Assembly (NCBI GenBank): GCA_017051695.1
Contig: JAFIDK010000009.1
Coordinates: forward strand, 37,267-101,266
Length of the DNA stretch: 64,000 bases
Direction of reading: 5' to 3'
From: Algoriphagus aestuarii
GTDB taxonomy: Bacteria; Bacteroidota; Bacteroidia; Cytophagales; Cyclobacteriaceae
Shown piece after piece: positions 17,950 to 27,356 of the stretch (its first letter is position 1; each line of letters starts with the position of its first letter). The position numbers and the translations under genes are program-made. The notes beneath the pieces are model-generated. The model was not told where the DNA came from. It made no database searches and saw nothing but the letters and a program-made list of their open reading frames with translations.

Positions 17950-19011
17950 ATGAAATTTAAACCTGGAGTAAAATACGGTGAGGAGCTTAAAGATCTTTAT
18001 GCATATGCAAAAGAGAATGAGTTTGCGATGCCAGCAGTGAATGTGATCAACACCAATTCTGTCAATGCGGTTTTGGAAACAGCAAAAAAGTTGAACTCAC
18101 CCGTTATTATTCAATTCTCAAATGGTGGAGCGCAGTTTTTTGCAGGGAAATCCCTTGCAAATGATAAACAGCAGGCAAGTATTGCCGGAGGTATCTCCGG
18201 GGCTCATCACGTGCATTTGATGGCAGAAGCCTATGGCGTACCTGTGATTTTGCATACAGATCATGCTGCAAAGAAACTTTTGCCTTGGATTGATGGACTT
18301 TTAGAAGCAGGCAAAGCTTATTATGCCACTCACAAAAGACCTTTGTATAGCTCTCACATGTTGGATCTTTCCGAAGAGCCTCTTGAGGAAAACGTCGAAA
18401 TTTCCTGTAACTATTTCAAGGAATTCGCGAAGCTGGATATGGCTATCGAAATAGAGTTGGGTGTCACAGGTGGTGAAGAAGATGGAGTTGATAACTCTGA
18501 CGTAGATTCTTCAAAACTGTATACTCAACCTGAAGAAGTGGCATATGCCTATGAGCATCTAAAACAAATCGGTGATTTGTTTACAATTGCTGCAGCTTTT
18601 GGTAATGTACATGGGGTTTATAAGCCAGGGAATGTAAGCCTGAAACCGATTATCTTGAAGAATTCTCAGGATTTCATCAATGAAAAATACGGTACAAATG
18701 GTAAGCCATTGAATTTTGTATTCCACGGAGGTTCCGGATCCACTGTAGAGGAAATCAGAGAAGCGAATAGCTACGGTTCTATTAAAATGAACATCGATAC
18801 CGACATGCAATGGGCATTCTGGGAAGGTGTCTTAAATAACTATAAAAAGAACGAAGGATATTTACAGACCCAATTGGGTAATCCTGAGGGTCCAGATAGT
18901 CCGAATAAGAAATTTTATGATCCGAGAAACTGGTTGCGTAAAGGAGAGGAAAACTTCGTAAAGCGATTAGAAATGGCCTTTGAAATGCTTAATGCAGTGA
19001 ATAGGAACTAA
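17950..19011 (+). CDS. fbaA: Class II fructose-bisphosphate aldolase
   Basis: A 353-residue zinc-dependent aldolase that splits fructose 1,6-bisphosphate into two triose phosphates. It belongs to the FbaA (type A) branch: ILHTDHAAKKLLPW carries the catalytic Asp and first zinc His, IEIELGVTGGEEDGVDN is present, AAFGNVHGVYKPG supplies a zinc His, and FVFHGGSGST and SIKMNIDTDMQWAFW follow. Length matches E. coli FbaA (359). It is followed by a terminator, so it is probably transcribed alone. With pfkA and mgsA 1.7-3 kb downstream, this stretch groups upper-glycolysis functions. Confidence 0.96.
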   Translation: MKFKPGVKYGEELKDLYAYAKENEFAMPAVNVINTNSVNAVLETAKKLNSPVIIQFSNGGAQFFAGKSLANDKQQASIAGGISGAHHVHLMAEAYGVPVILHTDHAAKKLLPWIDGLLEAGKAYYATHKRPLYSSHMLDLSEEPLEENVEISCNYFKEFAKLDMAIEIELGVTGGEEDGVDNSDVDSSKLYTQPEEVAYAYEHLKQIGDLFTIAAAFGNVHGVYKPGNVSLKPIILKNSQDFINEKYGTNGKPLNFVFHGGSGSTVEEIREANSYGSIKMNIDTDMQWAFWEGVLNNYKKNEGYLQTQLGNPEGPDSPNKKFYDPRNWLRKGEENFVKRLEMAFEMLNAVNRN

Positions 19012-19029
19012 TAATCAGTTGGAAATATA

Positions 19030-19062
19030 AAAGTCACTTTCTTGGGAAGTGACTTTTTTTTG
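19030..19062 (+). terminator. Terminator behind fbaA
   Basis: AAGTCACTT-TCTTGGG-AAGTGACTT forms a 9-bp perfect stem followed by eight or more T. It lies only 14 bases before the amylase ATG, so the amylase promoter must overlap it or read through it. Confidence 0.85.
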
Positions 19063-19075
19063 TCATTTAGCGTGT

Positions 19076-20629
19076 ATGATTAAACCCAAAATTCTTCTAT
19101 TCCTTATGGGACTTGCAATTTCTACAGCCTGCGAAAATAAGCAAGAAACCATCCCGGAAAACTATTGGCCAAATGGCGGAGTTACCTACGAGATTTTTGT
19201 TCAGTCATTTTATGATACAAATGGAGATGGGATAGGTGATATCAATGGCGTTACTGCAAAATTGGATCATGTCACTGAATTGGGAGCAAATGCGATTTGG
19301 TTGATGCCCATTATGCCTTCACCCAGTTACCATAAGTATGATGTGACAGATTATAAATCTATTCATTCAGATTATGGCACGATGGATGATTTTAAAAAGC
19401 TTTTGACTGAAGCCCACAAGAAAGATTTAAAAATTGTCATTGATTTAATCATCAATCATAGTAGCAGTCAGCATCCCTGGTTTATCGAATCAAAAAAAGG
19501 ACGTGATAACCCGTATAGGGATTATTATGTTTGGGCTCAAAAAGACACGATTGCACAATACATCGAAAAGAAGAAAATCACTTTAGATTCGGATAATATT
19601 CGGCAGTGGCATGACCCAGGCCTAGGAGAGGATTATTATTATGGTTTTTTCTACGGAGGTATGCCTGATCTGAATTTTGATAACCCTAAAGTTCGGGAGG
19701 AAATTTTCGAAATTGGCAGATTTTGGCTGGAAGAAGTCGGTGTCGATGGGTTTCGACTTGATGCTGCCAAACATATTTATCCGGACGAAAGAGCAAAGGA
19801 TAATCATGAATTCTGGAAGGAATTCAGAGAAGAGATGATTAAGATTAATCCGGAAATTTATTTAGTGGGAGAGGTTTATGACCAAAAAGAAGTTGTAGCT
19901 CCATTTCTACCAGGCTTACCGGCATTGTTTAACTTCGATTTTCATTACACCCTGATCGAAGCACTAAATGAAGAAAACGGAATGATCCTGGTGGAGAAAG
20001 AAAAAGAGGTGCTTGAATATTATTCTGACATTACTTCTGACTTTATAGATGCGACAATTTCCTCCAATCATGATCAGCCACGACTATTGAATGAATTGGA
20101 TTCTGATCCTGAAAAATACAAACAAGCAATAGCTATTTTGATGACCATGCCTGGTGCTCCATATATTTATTATGGAGAAGAGATTGGAATGCTGGGATTG
20201 AAACCAGACGAGCAAATCAGAGAGCCGTTTCTTTGGGAAGTCATAGAAAAAGACAAGGGAAGAGCAACTTGGATCGATCCAATCTATTCAACAGATCAAA
20301 CAGTAACTCCCTTGGCACTCCAAAAAGATGATCCTTCTAGCTTTTTCAATCATTACAAAGGATTGATAAAGCTTAGAAATTCTACTCCGGCTTTGGCAAA
20401 AGGGTCTCTGGAACTTCCTGAGACTTCTTATGGTAAATCAGTTATGGTTTTTTCTAGGAAGCTTGGTGATCAGGAGGTTTTTGTAATCCATAATCTGGGA
20501 AGTCAAGTGGAAGAGGTGGTTCTTCCTGAAGGGGCCAATCAGGAGATTTTTGAATTAGGCAATATTGAGAAAACAGGAAACAAAATCAGGCTAGAGAAGA
20601 ATTCCAGTATCATATGGAAGAATTATTAA
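19076..20629 (+). CDS. Alpha-amylase family (GH13) lipoprotein
   Basis: A 517-residue glycoside hydrolase. The start is ATG 19076 (MIKPKILLFLMG); an upstream TTG at 19049 lies within the fbaA terminator. A lipobox ISTAC gives a lipidated Cys about residue 19. The (beta/alpha)8 motifs are all present: region I DLIINHSS, region II GFRLDAAKHI (nucleophile Asp), region III EVYD (Glu) and region IV SSNHDQPR (Asp). GDINGVTAKLDHVTELGANAIW is the usual GH13 opening. It likely cleaves alpha-glucans or maltooligosaccharides at the cell surface or in the periplasm. No SusC/SusD pair is nearby, so this is not a full utilisation locus. Confidence 0.92.
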   Translation: MIKPKILLFLMGLAISTACENKQETIPENYWPNGGVTYEIFVQSFYDTNGDGIGDINGVTAKLDHVTELGANAIWLMPIMPSPSYHKYDVTDYKSIHSDYGTMDDFKKLLTEAHKKDLKIVIDLIINHSSSQHPWFIESKKGRDNPYRDYYVWAQKDTIAQYIEKKKITLDSDNIRQWHDPGLGEDYYYGFFYGGMPDLNFDNPKVREEIFEIGRFWLEEVGVDGFRLDAAKHIYPDERAKDNHEFWKEFREEMIKINPEIYLVGEVYDQKEVVAPFLPGLPALFNFDFHYTLIEALNEENGMILVEKEKEVLEYYSDITSDFIDATISSNHDQPRLLNELDSDPEKYKQAIAILMTMPGAPYIYYGEEIGMLGLKPDEQIREPFLWEVIEKDKGRATWIDPIYSTDQTVTPLALQKDDPSSFFNHYKGLIKLRNSTPALAKGSLELPETSYGKSVMVFSRKLGDQEVFVIHNLGSQVEEVVLPEGANQEIFELGNIEKTGNKIRLEKNSSIIWKNY

Positions 20630-20660
20630 TCAATTCTGCCCATAAATTTTTAATCGTAAA

Positions 20661-20702
20661 AAAACACCCCCAATAAGTAGGTTCTTATTGGGGGCGTTTT
20701 TA
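20661..20702. terminator. Terminator formed by a dispersed palindrome (copy 1)
   Basis: An 11-bp perfect stem (CCCCCAATAAG / CTTATTGGGGG) with loop TAGGTT at 20667-20694, flanked by an A-run and a T-run. It separates the converging amylase and pfkA genes. The core is almost identical, loop included, to the inverted copy at 49387-49414. Confidence 0.85.
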
Positions 20703-20719
20703 ATCGTCTTTCTGGGAAA

Positions 20720-21706
20720 TTAAGTCGAAAGAATCTTCGCTATTCTGAAGTCCTCTTCATCTACAGTTTTATCATCCACAATGGCTTTTTTAATTGGGGT
20801 ATAAACCACTTTATTATTGATCAACCCTGCCATGACATCATATTTGCCTTGAAGTAGCCCTTCTACTGCAGCTACCCCCAATTTGGATGCAAGCAAACGA
20901 TCAAAGGAAGAAGGTGCACCACCTCTTTGCAGGTGACCAAGGATAGTCACTTTGATGTCGTAGGATGGGAGGAATTTCTTTACTTTTTCTGCTATTTCTC
21001 CTGCACCACCGCTTTTTCCTCCTTCGGCTACAATAACAATATTGGACGATTTCTTTGCTTTGGACCTGATCTTTAATTTATCAACCAAATGTTCGATTGG
21101 CATTTTTTTCTCTGGAATCAAAATCGCTGCAGCAGCACTTCCTATGCCTGCGTTGATTGCGATAAAACCAGCATCCCTCCCCATCACTTCTACGAAAAAT
21201 AACCTATCGTGAGAAGTGGCAGTATCTCTGATTTTATCTATCGCTTCGATAGCAGTATTACAGGCTGTGTCAAATCCGATGGTGGAATCAGTACCTGACA
21301 AATCATTATCTATTGTCCCAGGTAGCCCGATAGATGGAATCCCAAATTCCTGGAAAAATAAATGCGCACCTGTCAAAGAACCATCCCCACCGATGACCAC
21401 CAATGCATCAATGCCATGGGATTTTAAATTTTCATAGGCCTTTTTCCTACCTTCCGGGGTTCTGAATTCCGTGCTTCTTGCAGATTTTAAAAATGTTCCC
21501 CCTCTTTCCAAAACATGAGTGATGTTTTTGGAATCTAGTCTTTTGATATCATTTTGGATCATACCTTCATATCCTCGGTAGATGCCAAACATTTCTAAAT
21601 TATAATAAAATCCAGCTCTCACAGCTGCCCGTATAGCGGCATTCATACCAGGAGAGTCACCTCCTGAAGTCAAAACACCAATTTTTTTTATAGTCTTAGG
21701 TTCCAT
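20720..21706 (-). CDS. pfkA: ATP-dependent 6-phosphofructokinase
   Basis: A 328-residue enzyme that phosphorylates fructose 6-phosphate. It has GVLTSGGDSPGMNAAIRA at the ATP loop, GGDGSLTGA, the catalytic PGTIDNDLSGTDSTIG with the proton-acceptor Asp, VEVMGRDAGFIA, and the substrate loop GHLQRGGAPSSFDR. The Gly after GD in GGDGS (rather than Lys) is the usual marker of an ATP-using rather than PPi-using enzyme. Length fits the bacterial PfkA type. It starts 11 bases after the mgsA stop, so mgsA and pfkA form one operon. Confidence 0.96.
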   Translation of the reverse strand: MEPKTIKKIGVLTSGGDSPGMNAAIRAAVRAGFYYNLEMFGIYRGYEGMIQNDIKRLDSKNITHVLERGGTFLKSARSTEFRTPEGRKKAYENLKSHGIDALVVIGGDGSLTGAHLFFQEFGIPSIGLPGTIDNDLSGTDSTIGFDTACNTAIEAIDKIRDTATSHDRLFFVEVMGRDAGFIAINAGIGSAAAAILIPEKKMPIEHLVDKLKIRSKAKKSSNIVIVAEGGKSGGAGEIAEKVKKFLPSYDIKVTILGHLQRGGAPSSFDRLLASKLGVAAVEGLLQGKYDVMAGLINNKVVYTPIKKAIVDDKTVDEEDFRIAKILST

Positions 21707-21717
21707 TTAGGTTTGAA

Positions 21718-22080
21718 TTATAGGCTTTTGAACATTAAAGCTGCAGAAGCAGGATTGGTAGCCAATGGGATATTGTGAACATCACAAATTCTCATAAGCA
21801 TCTGAACATCAGGTTCGTGTGGGTGTTTATCCAAAGGGTCTCTGAAGAAGATAACCATGTCTAATTCCTTTTGAGCAGCCATTGCGGCAATTTGAGCATC
21901 TCCTCCGAGAGGACCCGATAATAATTTATCAACTTTAAAACCTGATTTTTCGATGTGGGAACCGGTTGTCCCGGTGGCTACTAGATCCACATCCACTTTT
22001 TCGAGGATGTCTCGAAATTGGCTTAAAAAATGGACCATGTCGGCTTTTTTTCCATCATGGGCAATTAGGGCGATTTTCAT
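21718..22080 (-). CDS. mgsA: Methylglyoxal synthase
   Basis: A 120-residue enzyme that turns dihydroxyacetone phosphate into methylglyoxal and phosphate. It begins [14 protein letters not shown]; the phosphate site is ATGTTG, the active-site motif [12 protein letters not shown] carries the catalytic Asp, and [15 protein letters not shown] follows. Length is shorter than E. coli (152) but common for Bacteroidota and Firmicutes. It is cotranscribed with pfkA, which suggests a coupled valve: when triose phosphates build up and phosphate runs low, the bypass drains them. Confidence 0.94.
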   Translation of the reverse strand: MKIALIAHDGKKADMVHFLSQFRDILEKVDVDLVATGTTGSHIEKSGFKVDKLLSGPLGGDAQIAAMAAQKELDMVIFFRDPLDKHPHEPDVQMLMRICDVHNIPLATNPASAALMFKSL

Positions 22081-22197
22081 GTAATGGATTTAATAGGTTT
22101 GAGGTCAAAGTTAGAAAAAAATCCTTTTTCCCAACTTTGACGAAATTAATAAAACATGAAATATTGAATCGTTTTCCATTTCTTTCTGAATTCTCTT

Positions 22198-24252
22198 TTA
22201 GGACTCTTTAGTAAGGAGGTTTTCCAGATGAAAAAGGAAGGTATACTCCATGGCCAGTTCTTTCAAGGCATTAAACCTTCCGGAAGCTCCCCCGTGACCT
22301 GCATCCATATTGGTATGCAATAGCAATAAGTTTTGGTCAGTTTTGAGTTCTCGTAGTTTTGCTACCCATTTAGTCGGTTCCCAATATTGAACTTGACTAT
22401 CGTGCAATCCTGATGTTACCAAGAGATTTGGGTAGTTTTTGGACTCAACATTGTCATAAGGAGAGTAGGAGAGCATGTAATCGTAATATTCTTTGTCTTT
22501 AGGATTGCCCCATTCCTGAAACTCTCCAGTAGTCAATGGAATACTTTCATCCAGCATAGTGGAGACCACATCCACAAAAGGAACGCTGGCGATCATACCA
22601 TTGAATAAATCAGGTCTTAAATTCATTACCGCTCCCATCAATAATCCTCCGGCACTTCCACCCATCGCATAAAGATGGGATTTGGACGTGTATTTTTCTG
22701 AAATCAGATGCTCAGCGCAGGCAATAAAATCGGTAAACGTGTTTTTCTTTTTTAGCATCTTTCCATCTTCATACCAGTGTCTACCCATGTCTTCTCCACC
22801 TCTGATATGAGCAATCGCAAAAACAAACCCTCTGTCTAATAGACTCAATCGACTGGATGAAAAATATGCCTCCATGCTGAATCCATAAGAGCCATAGGCG
22901 TATAATAACAAAGGATTATTTCCATCTGGTTGAAACAATTCCTCTTTGTATACCAATGAAATCGGAACCATCACGCCATCTTCAGCTTTGGCCCATATCT
23001 TAGCTGAATTATATTGACTTTGATCATATCCTCCTACTATTTCCTGCTGTTTAAGAAGGGTTTTGGATTTTAAAGCCATGTGGTAGTCAAAAACGCTTGA
23101 TGGAGAAACAAGGGAATTATATCCGAATCTCAGCAAATCGGTGTCGAATTCAGGATTAGTACTGATCCAGGCTGTATAGGTTTCATCTTCAAATTCCAAC
23201 TGATGTCCTTCGCTTCCGTCCCAGGGCTTTATTAAAATCTGGACCAGCCCATTGCTTCGCTCTTGAGTCACGAAATAGTTTGAGAATAAATCAAAATCCT
23301 CCAATAAAACAGTCGGCCTGTGTGGTATGACATCTTCCCAGTTTTCCTTTTCAGGTGATGCTATTGGGGCTTTTACCACTTTAAAGTTCTGTGCATTTTC
23401 ATTGGTTCGAATCCAGAAGTGATCGCCAAAATGATCTGCAGCATATTCTAAATGTGGTATTCTTGCTTGGAGAAGTTTAAAATCATCCTTTGGTGAGTCA
23501 GCTCTTATAAATCTTATTTCTGAAGAAATGGTGCTTTCTGAATGAATAAAAAGGTAATCTTCAGATTTTGTTTTGACGACATGACATGAGAATTCCTCGT
23601 CTTTTTCTTCATAAATCAAAAGGTCATTTTCAACAGATGTTCCCAGAATATGCTTGAAAATTTTGTCAGCACGTAAGGTTTCAGGATCTTGTTTCGAATA
23701 AAAAACTGTTTGATTGTCAGCTGCCCATGCGAGGTTTCCAGTCACATTTGGAATGGTTTCTGTAAAAATCTCACCCGTTTCTAAGTCTTTAAAGAATATC
23801 GTATAGATCCTGCGGCCTACTTCATCCGCTGCAAATGCCAGGATTTTTTGATCAGGTGAACTGGTAGTAGCTCCTACATGAAAATAGCTCTTTCCTTCAG
23901 CAAGGAAGTTGACGTCCAGAATCACCTCCTCAGGGTTTTCAAGAGTTTCTGGTTTTCTACAATAAATAGGATATTCTGAACCCTTTTCATATCGGGCATA
24001 CCAAAAATAACCGGATTTAAAATAGGGGACACTTTGATCATCCTCTTTGATTCTTCTTTTCAATTCTTCAAAAAGGCTAGCCTGAAATGCTTCAGTATGT
24101 TTGAGCTGGTCTTTTAAATATTCATTTTCTTGATTGAGATAATCGATAACTTCAGGGTTTTCCCGATCCCGCATCCAAAAATAATTGTCAATGCGCTGAT
24201 GTCCATGTGTTTCTAAAATTTCAGGTTTTTTTGCTGCTATTGGAGGTGTCAT
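22198..24252 (-). CDS. S9A prolyl oligopeptidase family (oligopeptidase B type)
   Basis: A 684-residue serine peptidase with an N-terminal seven-bladed beta-propeller (about 70-400) and a C-terminal alpha/beta hydrolase domain. The catalytic Ser is in MGGSAGGLLMGAV, the Asp in SGLHDSQVQYWEP and the His in MDAGHGGASGR. The start PPIAAKKPEILETHGHQRIDNYFWMRD is typical of oligopeptidase B (PtrB), which cuts short peptides after Arg or Lys. No signal peptide is seen, so it is cytoplasmic. It stands alone, 117 bases upstream of mgsA on the same strand. Confidence 0.92.
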   Translation of the reverse strand: MTPPIAAKKPEILETHGHQRIDNYFWMRDRENPEVIDYLNQENEYLKDQLKHTEAFQASLFEELKRRIKEDDQSVPYFKSGYFWYARYEKGSEYPIYCRKPETLENPEEVILDVNFLAEGKSYFHVGATTSSPDQKILAFAADEVGRRIYTIFFKDLETGEIFTETIPNVTGNLAWAADNQTVFYSKQDPETLRADKIFKHILGTSVENDLLIYEEKDEEFSCHVVKTKSEDYLFIHSESTISSEIRFIRADSPKDDFKLLQARIPHLEYAADHFGDHFWIRTNENAQNFKVVKAPIASPEKENWEDVIPHRPTVLLEDFDLFSNYFVTQERSNGLVQILIKPWDGSEGHQLEFEDETYTAWISTNPEFDTDLLRFGYNSLVSPSSVFDYHMALKSKTLLKQQEIVGGYDQSQYNSAKIWAKAEDGVMVPISLVYKEELFQPDGNNPLLLYAYGSYGFSMEAYFSSSRLSLLDRGFVFAIAHIRGGEDMGRHWYEDGKMLKKKNTFTDFIACAEHLISEKYTSKSHLYAMGGSAGGLLMGAVMNLRPDLFNGMIASVPFVDVVSTMLDESIPLTTGEFQEWGNPKDKEYYDYMLSYSPYDNVESKNYPNLLVTSGLHDSQVQYWEPTKWVAKLRELKTDQNLLLLHTNMDAGHGGASGRFNALKELAMEYTFLFHLENLLTKES

Positions 24253-24436
24253 ATCTTGAATTACTAAGCTGCAATGTTAAGGAAAAAACGTAGGCTTAGG
24301 TTCAATTTTAGGAGATATCAACCTCAAAAATGGAGGTTCCAAAATCAAAAAAGTAACCTGTATTTTAAATTATCCTTGTTTGTAAAAAAAAATATTAAAA
24401 TCTTCAGGATAATTATAAACCATTAACCTTTCATTT

Positions 24437-24862
24437 ATGGGAATGCTAAAAGAATTTAAAGAGTTTGCCGTCAAAGGCAATGTCGTCGACTTGGCCGTAG
24501 CTGTCATAATCGGTGGCGCATTTGGTAAGATTGTCTCTTCCTTCGTGAATGATATAGTCATGCCGCCGATCGGTTTGATGATCGGGGGAGTTGATTTTAA
24601 AAACTTAGTGGTGGTTTTGAAAGAAGGTGTATTAAATGATGCGGGTGAAGTGGTGACTGAAGCAGTAACATTAAATTACGGTTCATTTATTCAAAATGTA
24701 GTGGATTTTACAATCATTGCTTTTGTAATTTTTCTTGCTGTAAAGGCGATTAACAGCACTAAAAAGAAAGAGGAAGCTGCACCAGCACCGCCTCCAGCAC
24801 CACCTAAATCGGAAGTTCTTCTAGAAGAAATCAGGGATTTATTAAAAAAGGATAACAAATAA
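24437..24862 (+). CDS. mscL: Large-conductance mechanosensitive channel
   Basis: A 141-residue channel that opens under membrane tension to save cells from osmotic downshock. It opens with [35 protein letters not shown], the amphipathic N-helix and pore-lining TM1 of the family (quoted here as [12 protein letters not shown] and [15 protein letters not shown]). TM2 is [19 protein letters not shown], followed by a Pro-rich linker ([10 protein letters not shown]) and the C-terminal helix [11 protein letters not shown]. Length is normal. A bidirectional terminator follows directly. Confidence 0.96.
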   Translation: MGMLKEFKEFAVKGNVVDLAVAVIIGGAFGKIVSSFVNDIVMPPIGLMIGGVDFKNLVVVLKEGVLNDAGEVVTEAVTLNYGSFIQNVVDFTIIAFVIFLAVKAINSTKKKEEAAPAPPPAPPKSEVLLEEIRDLLKKDNK

Positions 24863-24887
24863 AAAAAGCGGCTCAGCCGCTTTTTTT
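24861..24887. terminator. Bidirectional terminator between mscL and the sigma module
   Basis: AAAAAAAGCGGC-TCA-GCCGCTTTTTTT: a GC-rich stem with a tight loop and A/T runs on both sides, between converging genes. Confidence 0.9.
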
Positions 24888-25317
24888 ATTTGTCTCGTCT
24901 TTGCCGTTGGTAAATTTGACGGGCAAAATCTCGCGAAAGACCGTTTAAAAGAAAGATTTGATTGTAGCTGATGACTTTAGAAACATTGGCTACGAATTTT
25001 CGCTCTTCATCCAATAACTTTTGCTGTAGATCAAATTTTTTGTTGATTCGTCTTTGCGCTTCAGTTTCAGGAAAAGGAGTGTCCTGTTTTCGGTTGAGTT
25101 CTGCCATTTCACGGATCATACTTTCCCTTTTGTCGCTGAACTCATTATAAATCGGCCAGAATTTTTCGGCTTGATCTGAGTTTAGGTCCAGTCTCGTGGT
25201 AATAAATGCGACCTTAGCAGCTTTAAGCTTTTCAGCGTCATACCTTTCGCCAGATCTCTGGGCAAAGGCTGCTCCTAGAATGAGACTTAAGATTAATGTG
25301 ATTGCGTATTTTTTCAT
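24886..25317 (-). CDS. Small exported helical protein (Spy/CpxP-like)
   Basis: A 143-residue protein starting at ATG 25317 (MKKYAITLILSLILGAAFAQ, a clean signal peptide). The mature part is helical and charged, with FITTRLDLNSDQAEKFWPIYNEFSDKRE-like text (LDLNSDQAEKFWPIYNEFSD), which matches the LTxxQ helix of Spy/CpxP-like proteins that NCBI calls a sensor of ECF-type sigma factors in Bacteroidota. Upstream codons are open to 25389 but lie within the preceding gene. It follows the sigma factor and a single-pass membrane protein on the same strand, and I infer it is the periplasmic part of that signalling unit. Confidence 0.78.
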   Translation of the reverse strand: MKKYAITLILSLILGAAFAQRSGERYDAEKLKAAKVAFITTRLDLNSDQAEKFWPIYNEFSDKRESMIREMAELNRKQDTPFPETEAQRRINKKFDLQQKLLDEERKFVANVSKVISYNQIFLLNGLSRDFARQIYQRQRRDK

Positions 25318-25318
25318 T

Positions 25319-25675
25319 TTAATACCAAATTTCTTCTTGATCGGATGAACCCTCTTCAATGAATGGGTTTTCATCCTCAATAATTTCATTTAAGATTTCT
25401 TCCGGGTTTTCTGACATGCTCAGAATATCTTCGGCTGACCAATATTGGCTGTCAATATACAGGTCGATTTCTTCTTCCATCAAGAGGGCCTCAGAAGTAG
25501 AATCATAGTTGTTCCATTGCCAGACACCTATGCTCACAATAAGGGTAATAGATGCAGCCCATTTAATCCAAGGGTAGCTTTCTCTTTTCTGTGATTTTGC
25601 CAAAATCTGATCCGGCAAACTATCAAAATAGCCATCGGGTGATTTCAGATCTTTTATTTTTGGTAGGTTCTGCAT
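25319..25675 (-). CDS. Single-pass membrane protein, probable anti-sigma factor
   Basis: A 118-residue protein with a cytoplasmic N-terminus (KIKDLKSPDGYFDSLPDQIL), one membrane helix (about 36-53, WIKWAASITLIVSIGVWQW) and a very acidic C-terminal tail (EEEIDLYID, EEILNEIIEDENPFIEE). The SPDGYFDSLPDQIL motif is common in small proteins encoded next to Bacteroidota ECF sigma genes. No zinc-binding HxxxCxxC motif is present. Position between the sigma factor and the Spy-like protein suggests an anti-sigma role; this is inference. Confidence 0.72.
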   Translation of the reverse strand: MQNLPKIKDLKSPDGYFDSLPDQILAKSQKRESYPWIKWAASITLIVSIGVWQWNNYDSTSEALLMEEEIDLYIDSQYWSAEDILSMSENPEEILNEIIEDENPFIEEGSSDQEEIWY

Positions 25676-25708
25676 GGTGTTAATTAGACTGGATATTGGT
25701 GCAATGGT

Positions 25709-26254
25709 TTATTCTTCCAAAATACTATGTTCGATTTTTTTTGATGCATGGTGAAAGCTTGCTTTAAGAGCTCCTATGCTTGTCCCGGTGATTTCTGATA
25801 TCTGTTCATAGCTTAGATCCTCCTGATTTTTAAGCTGAAACACCAAGCGCTGCTTTTCAGGTAGGGCAAGCATTGCTTTTTGCAATTTTAGTTGGATTTG
25901 ATCTCCATCAAAATGGCCTGGCTGGCTTAGGAACGATGCTAGTTTTTCTTGATAATCATCCATTGAAAAAAAAAATCTCTTTTTTTTCTTTTCGAGGAAA
26001 GTCAAAGTTTCATTCGTTGCAATGCGGTATAGCCAGGTAAACAAGCTGGATTGTCCTTGAAACTTCTCTATATGATGAAAAGCTTTGATGAAAGTATTTT
26101 GGGTCAAGTCATCCGCATCTTCATGAATCAAAACCATTCTTCTGATGACATGATAGACTTTCTTTTGGTACTCTTGGATCAGCTGTCTAAAACCCATTTC
26201 CCTGCTGAGAGGGTTTTGAATCAAATGTAGGATTTCCTGATCTCTGTCTTTCAT
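25709..26254 (-). CDS. ECF-type RNA polymerase sigma factor
   Basis: A 181-residue sigma-70 family protein without region 3 or region 1. Region 2 spans about 20-90 (VLIHEDADDLTQNTFIKAF, then FTWLYRIATNE), and region 4 about 125-175 (LPEKQRLVFQLKNQEDLSYE, then ISEITGTSIGALKASFHHA as the helix-turn-helix). It heads a three-gene unit with the probable anti-sigma protein and a Spy-like exported protein, each separated by short gaps. The stimulus is unknown; the Spy-like partner hints at envelope stress. Confidence 0.93.
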   Translation of the reverse strand: MKDRDQEILHLIQNPLSREMGFRQLIQEYQKKVYHVIRRMVLIHEDADDLTQNTFIKAFHHIEKFQGQSSLFTWLYRIATNETLTFLEKKKKRFFFSMDDYQEKLASFLSQPGHFDGDQIQLKLQKAMLALPEKQRLVFQLKNQEDLSYEQISEITGTSIGALKASFHHASKKIEHSILEE

Positions 26255-26396
26255 TATTGGTTTTAGACCCTTTCAAACGTTTATGGTTTACTCGGGATAG
26301 AAAAAATAGTTTTATAAGAGCATAGATCAAATAAATCCAATAATCTAATTAATTGAAGATCAGATAGAAGTCAAAGAAGGTCTGGAAAAACAGAAT

Positions 26397-27323
26397 TTAA
26401 ATTTCTAAGATGTAATCAAGAATTCCTGCGTTTTTTCCCTTGGGTCTAGTCACTAAAAGTGGCAAACTGTCATTGTATTGGATTAATCTCTCTGCCATAC
26501 TACCGATAAACAGGGCCGTAGCTGCTGTTCTTCCTTTGGCTCCGATAATGATCCCATCCGCATTTATTTCCAATGCTTTGGAGACGATTTCCTCTACCGG
26601 ATCATCGTCATCATCTTTGGTATAAATAGGGGTGATCTTGATTCCTTTTAAGTCTATTTTCCGAATGAATTTCTTGTAATTGATCTCGGCGTGAAGCTGC
26701 ATGATCTGAGTAAACTCTTCATAGCTTTTACCGGTAAAATGGTATCCAGAAGGGACAGAGAAAACGTTTTGGCAAACAATTTCAATGGTAGATCGCCCGT
26801 GTTTCTCTGCGATCATAATCGCCTCTTCCAATGCATCTTTGGAATAGTCGGAAAAGTCACTAGGTACCAGAAGCTTAGTCAGTTTAGGAAGTGTACCTTC
26901 CGGCACGATCAAAAGTGAACAACTAGCTCTTCTGGCCAGTCTAAGAGAAGCTACGCCAGTTCCTGGCAATGAAACTTTTCTGCCGATTAAGATCATATCG
27001 GCTGATTTCTCTTCAGATAATTTCAGGATTTTTTTAGACAAAGAACCTTCTTTGACCACGTAATTAAGAGAAATTCCTTTCGGGTTTTTAAAGTTTTCTT
27101 TGACGGTTTCTTCCATCGATTCCTTTCTCTCATTGATCATATTTTCTATGAGGTTCGGGAACTCTTCCAATACTTCTTTGGGAACAGTTAAATTCTTGAT
27201 CACATTGACAAAATATATTTTTTTTGTCTGATTGACTCTAGCTATAAATTCTGCGTATTGCACCAAAGTTTGATCTAAAGGGCTTTGGTCTAAACATACG
27301 ATTAGCTTTTTAATCAAATACAT
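26397..27323 (-). CDS. Tandem-domain universal stress protein
   Basis: A 308-residue protein with two Usp domains. The first (about 1-145) begins MYLIKKLIVCLDQSPLDQTL and the second (about 150-300) begins TKLLVPSDFSDYSKDALEEA. The second holds a good ATP-binding motif of the G-x2-G-x9-G-S type (IGAKGRTAATALFIGSMAE); the first has IGRKVSLPGTGVASLRLARR, a divergent version. Usp proteins bind ATP and respond to stress, but their precise job is unclear. It appears monocistronic, with a -7 box at 27349-27356. Confidence 0.88.
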   Translation of the reverse strand: MYLIKKLIVCLDQSPLDQTLVQYAEFIARVNQTKKIYFVNVIKNLTVPKEVLEEFPNLIENMINERKESMEETVKENFKNPKGISLNYVVKEGSLSKKILKLSEEKSADMILIGRKVSLPGTGVASLRLARRASCSLLIVPEGTLPKLTKLLVPSDFSDYSKDALEEAIMIAEKHGRSTIEIVCQNVFSVPSGYHFTGKSYEEFTQIMQLHAEINYKKFIRKIDLKGIKITPIYTKDDDDDPVEEIVSKALEINADGIIIGAKGRTAATALFIGSMAERLIQYNDSLPLLVTRPKGKNAGILDYILEI

Positions 27324-27348
27324 AGTGTTCCACTGAGGTTTGAGAGTG

Positions 27349-27356
27349 CAAATTTA
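27349..27356 (-). promoter_or_regulatory. -7 promoter element upstream of the universal stress gene
   Basis: On the minus strand the sequence reads TAAATTTG, a full match to TAnnTTTG, 26 bases before the ATG at 27323. Confidence 0.45.
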
